From: Fimbriiglobus sp.
Lineage (GTDB): Bacteria > Planctomycetota > Planctomycetia > Gemmatales > Gemmataceae
Direction: 5' to 3'
Assembly: GCA_025352585.1 (NCBI GenBank)
Contig: JANXTD010000268.1
Location: 1-15,247, forward strand
Length of the DNA: 15,247 nucleotides
The notes beneath the pieces are model-generated. The model worked only from the letters and a program-made list of their open reading frames with translations. It was not told the DNA's origin and made no database searches. Shown in pieces: positions 12,546 through 15,247 of the stretch. A program made the translations under genes and the position numbers. Position 1 is the first letter of the stretch. Each line of letters opens with the position of its first letter.

Positions 12546-15247
12546 ATGACTCTCGACTCGCACGCCACGCCGAACTTGATCGCCACCCACCCCACCCTGT
12601 CGCCGCTGGCGCAGGCCGCCCCGCGCTGGGAGGGGTCTGGCACGGTCGTCGCCGGGCGGTACACCCTGCTGGAGTGCGTCGGCGAGGGCGGCATGGGGGC
12701 CGTCTGGTCCGCCCAGCAGACCGCCCCCGTCCGCCGACTCGTCGCGGTGAAGTTGCTGCACGGCCGCGGCGACTCGCGTAACGTCCTCGCCCGCTTCGAG
12801 GCGGAGCGTCAGGCGCTGGCGGTGATGGACCACCCGAACGTCGCCAAGATCCTCGACGGCGGCGTCACGGAGGCGGGGTCGCCCTACTTCGTCATGGAGT
12901 ACGTCCAGGGCGTCGCCGTCACGAAGTTTTGCGACGCCCGCCGGCTTACCCCGGCGCAGCGCCTCGAACTGTTCGTGCCGGTCTGCGAGGCGATCCACCA
13001 CGCCCACCAGAAAGGCATCATCCACCGCGACGTGAAGCCGTCGAACGTGCTGGTGGCGCTCGACGGCGACCGGGCCGTGCCGAAGGTCATCGACTTCGGC
13101 GTCGCCAAGGCGACCGGCGCGCCGCTGACCGACCGCACGCTCAACACCGGCTTCGGGGTCGTGGTCGGGACGCCGCAGTACATGTCGCCGGAGCAGGCCG
13201 GGCTGGGCGGGTCGGACATCGACACGCGGTCGGACGTCTACTCGCTGGGCGTGCTGCTGTACGAACTCCTCACCGGCGGCCCGCCGTTCGCGCAGCGCGA
13301 CGACTCGCGCGAGGGGGTCTTCGAGATCCTGCGGCTGATCCGCGAGGAAGACGCGGCCCGGCCGAGCATGCGGCTGAACACGTCCGACGCGCTGCCGCTG
13401 CTGGGCGAGCGACGCGGCACCGACCCGGCGAAGCTGGCGGGGCTGCTGCGGAGCGAACTCGACTGGGTCGTGATGAAGGCGCTGGAGAAGGACCGCACCC
13501 GCCGCTACGACACCGCCGCCGCGCTGGCCGCGGACGTGCGGCGGTACCTGGCCGGCGAGGCGGTGCTGGCCCACCCGCCGAGCCTACGCTACCGAGTCGG
13601 CAAGGCGCTGCGCAAGAACCGCGTGCCGGCGGTCGCCGCGGCGGCGTTCGTCCTCACGCACGTCGCCGGCCTGACCTCCGTCACGGCCGCGCTGGTCCGG
13701 ACGGACGCGGCGCGGGAGGCCGAGGCGGAGCAGCGCGTCGTCGCCGAGGCGGCGCGGTCGGCCGAGGCCGAGTTGCGCGTCGCCGCGGAGGCCGGCCGGG
13801 TGCGGGCCGAGGCGGCGGAGGCGCTCGCGGAGAGCCGACGCAAGGCGGCGGTCGCGGCGCAGCAGCGGACGATGGCGACGCTGCGGGCGGCGACCGGCGA
13901 GGACGTGGAGCGGCTGATCGGGGCGCGGGCCGAACTCGGCCCCCACGAGCGCGCGTACTTGCAGGCGATCATCCAGCGCTGGCAGGGCTTCGCCCGCAGT
14001 GGCGGCGACACGCCCGAGGCGCGGGCCGTCGCGGGGGAAGGCGCGATCCACGTCGCCAACCTCCGGCGCAAGCTGGGGGATCAGGCGGCGGCCGTCGCCG
14101 GCTTCCGCGAGGCGGTGGCGGTCTACGGGGGCCTCGCCCGCGACTTCCCGGAGGTTCCGGAGTACCGCCGAGAACTCGCCGTCGCCCACACCCTGCTCGG
14201 CAACCTCCTCCGGGCGCGCGGCGAGGCCGACCAGGCCGCGGCCGAACACCGTCGCGCCGTCGAGGTTCTGGAGCGGCACGCCGCGGACGCCCCGGCCGCG
14301 CCCGAGTACCGCCGCCTGCTCGCCGCCTGCCAGAGTAACCTCGGCGTCTCCCTCCGCGACTTGGGGCAGGTCGCGGAATCCGAGGCGCGGTTTCGCCGCG
14401 CTCTCGCCGTCACGGGCGACCTCCTCCGGGAGTCCCCGAGCCCCACCCGCCAGGAGCGCGAGGCCGTCGCCGTCGATCGGGCTCACCTCGGCGGCGCGCT
14501 CCGCGCCCGCGGCCAGGTCGCCGAGGCCGCGGCGAGTTACCGGCTCGCGGTCGAGGACCAGGTCAGACTCGCCGCCGAGTTCCCCGACGTGCGCAAGTAC
14601 CGACTCGAACTCTCGGCGAGCCGCAACAGCCTCGGCCACTTGTTGCAGGCCCAGGGAGACTTGCCGGCCGCCGAGGGGCAGTTCCGCCTGGCGGTCGAAA
14701 CCCAGGCGAAGCTGACGGCCGACTACCCCGCCGTGCCCAAGTACCGCGTCTCGCTGGGGCGCGCCTGCTCGAGCCTGGGCAACCTGCTCGGCGACGCGGC
14801 GAAGTGGGCCGAGGCCCTGGCCTGCCACGACCGGGCGGTCGCCGCGCTGACGGTCGCCGCGGCCGCGCAGGCCGGCGACGTGATCACCCTCGGCCTCCTG
14901 CGCGACGCCCACCTCGGCCGCGCCACGAGCTTGGCCGGCGCGGGCCGCCCCGCCGACGCCGCCAAGGACCGGGCGCGCGCCGCCGAACTCGCGACGCAGT
15001 CGCAGGCGATAGCCGCACTCACCGCACGCTATCAGCCGCGCTTCCAGGCGTTATGGACGGCGGCACAGCAGGCACTGTTGAATCCCGCGGCAGCGCAGAT
15101 GCTGCCCGTGATCGCGGAGCCTTCTGCCGGCGATCGACGCTTCAGCGCTCCCGAGTGGAGCACCCTGCCCTATTTTGCGCTGTTGAAGCAGCATTATCTG
15201 TTGACGGCGGAGTATCTGAAGCAACTCGCCACTCTTGTGCCGCTGCC
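12546..15247 (+). CDS. Membrane serine/threonine protein kinase with TPR repeats; true 3' end not present (PhaC-like tail from ~15001)
   Basis: Hanks-type (PknB-like) kinase that phosphorylates protein Ser/Thr residues. Kinase domain at about 39-335: Gly-rich loop GEGGMGAVW (46-54), Lys69 in VAVK, Glu87, HRDVKPSN (160-167, Asp162), DFG at 183-185, GTPQYMSPEQA (208-218) and SDVYSLGVLLYELLTG (229-244); all catalytic residues are present. A helix at about 360-383 probably crosses the membrane, followed by an Ala/Glu-rich coiled coil (about 388-445) and TPR-like repeats of 48 residues (about 510-780). Start ATG 12546 follows a G-rich stretch. The frame stays open to the window edge, but codons after about 818 encode a PhaC-like N-terminus with different base composition, so the natural C-terminus is missing. 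Residues 1-818 are secure; a real fusion is unlikely. The neighbouring upstream sigma factor may share its signalling role. Confidence 0.9.
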   Translation, partial: MTLDSHATPNLIATHPTLSPLAQAAPRWEGSGTVVAGRYTLLECVGEGGMGAVWSAQQTAPVRRLVAVKLLHGRGDSRNVLARFEAERQALAVMDHPNVAKILDGGVTEAGSPYFVMEYVQGVAVTKFCDARRLTPAQRLELFVPVCEAIHHAHQKGIIHRDVKPSNVLVALDGDRAVPKVIDFGVAKATGAPLTDRTLNTGFGVVVGTPQYMSPEQAGLGGSDIDTRSDVYSLGVLLYELLTGGPPFAQRDDSREGVFEILRLIREEDAARPSMRLNTSDALPLLGERRGTDPAKLAGLLRSELDWVVMKALEKDRTRRYDTAAALAADVRRYLAGEAVLAHPPSLRYRVGKALRKNRVPAVAAAAFVLTHVAGLTSVTAALVRTDAAREAEAEQRVVAEAARSAEAELRVAAEAGRVRAEAAEALAESRRKAAVAAQQRTMATLRAATGEDVERLIGARAELGPHERAYLQAIIQRWQGFARSGGDTPEARAVAGEGAIHVANLRRKLGDQAAAVAGFREAVAVYGGLARDFPEVPEYRRELAVAHTLLGNLLRARGEADQAAAEHRRAVEVLERHAADAPAAPEYRRLLAACQSNLGVSLRDLGQVAESEARFRRALAVTGDLLRESPSPTRQEREAVAVDRAHLGGALRARGQVAEAAASYRLAVEDQVRLAAEFPDVRKYRLELSASRNSLGHLLQAQGDLPAAEGQFRLAVETQAKLTADYPAVPKYRVSLGRACSSLGNLLGDAAKWAEALACHDRAVAALTVAAAAQAGDVITLGLLRDAHLGRATSLAGAGRPADAAKDRARAAELATQSQAIAALTARYQPRFQALWTAAQQALLNPAAAQMLPVIAEPSAGDRRFSAPEWSTLPYFALLKQHYLLTAEYLKQLATLVPL
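14100..14850 (+). repeat. TPR-like 48-residue repeats within the kinase gene
   Basis: Five imperfect units recur every 144 nt. Their marker is a Phe/Tyr-Pro-x-Val-x-x-Tyr-Arg stretch beginning at residues 534, 679 and 727, a related PEYRR at 586, and a more diverged unit near 630; each is followed by a helix ending xLGxLL. Such repeats normally bind protein partners and are typical of planctomycete kinases; here they would lie on the far side of the membrane from the kinase domain. Confidence 0.75.
15001..15247 (+). other. PhaC (polyhydroxyalkanoate synthase) N-terminal fragment joined in frame to the kinase
   Basis: About 82 codons, in the kinase frame, read as the N-terminal region of a class I-type poly(3-hydroxyalkanoate) synthase, which polymerises hydroxyacyl-CoA into storage polyester. 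The diagnostic stretch is GDRRFSAPEW followed by LPYFALLKQHYLLTAEYL; upstream RYQPRFQALWTAAQQALL fits the variable PhaC lead-in. No start codon or ribosome-binding site precedes it, and the catalytic Cys lies beyond the window. Hand counts of GC per 60 nt fall from 83 percent (14941-15000) to 67, 68, 65 and 50 percent, and codons rare upstream (ata, tta, ttt, tat, ctt) appear. The likely join is 14990-15015. Most likely a sequence-assembly chimera with DNA of another bacterium, probably a proteobacterium. Confidence 0.75.

Overview
The window reads as GC-rich (roughly 65-75 percent) chromosomal DNA from a planctomycete, most likely a Gemmataceae-type bacterium. The pointers are an ECF sigma factor with a membrane-anchored C-terminal extension, a TPR-bearing serine/threonine kinase of planctomycete style, a very large BatA/VWA membrane protein, an S46 peptidase and a Uma2-family gene. 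Family assignments come from reading the translated sequence; no database search was run.

Layout. Positions 1-1906 (minus strand) hold trpD followed 4 nt downstream by a nucleoside hydrolase that runs off the left edge. A 192-bp divergent intergenic region (1907-2098) carries back-to-back candidate promoters for trpD and lexA and an inverted repeat at the lexA start point that could be a LexA operator. lexA (2099-2728, plus) converges on a minus-strand gene set; between them lies a 46-bp perfect inverted repeat (2742-2787 and 2830-2875). The minus-strand set, read right to left, is a 1660-aa BatA/double-VWA membrane protein (10750-5768), a secreted S46 dipeptidyl-peptidase-like enzyme (5725-3608) and a Uma2 protein (3611-2940) that overlaps the peptidase gene by 4 nt. 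An 88-bp divergent region (10751-10838) separates this set from a plus-strand ECF sigma factor (10839-12392) and then a membrane-spanning serine/threonine kinase with TPR repeats (12546 onward). No gene-free stretch exceeds 300 bases. I saw no tRNA, rRNA, CRISPR array or transposase.

How the genes may work together. trpD and the hydrolase look co-transcribed, but no pathway links them clearly. The divergent block pairs a membrane-linked sigma factor and a membrane kinase with a VWA membrane protein and an exported peptidase, which suggests an envelope or secretion regulatory unit; this is inference from gene order only.

The most unusual signal is at the right edge. From about position 15001 the kinase frame continues, without a stop, into the N-terminal part of a polyhydroxyalkanoate synthase (PhaC), with an abrupt change in GC and codon use. 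This is more likely an assembly chimera or recombination junction than a working fusion, and the last ~250 bases should not be trusted until reads are checked. Other points of interest are the fused double-VWA protein, altered active-site residues in the nucleoside hydrolase, and the long inverted repeat.
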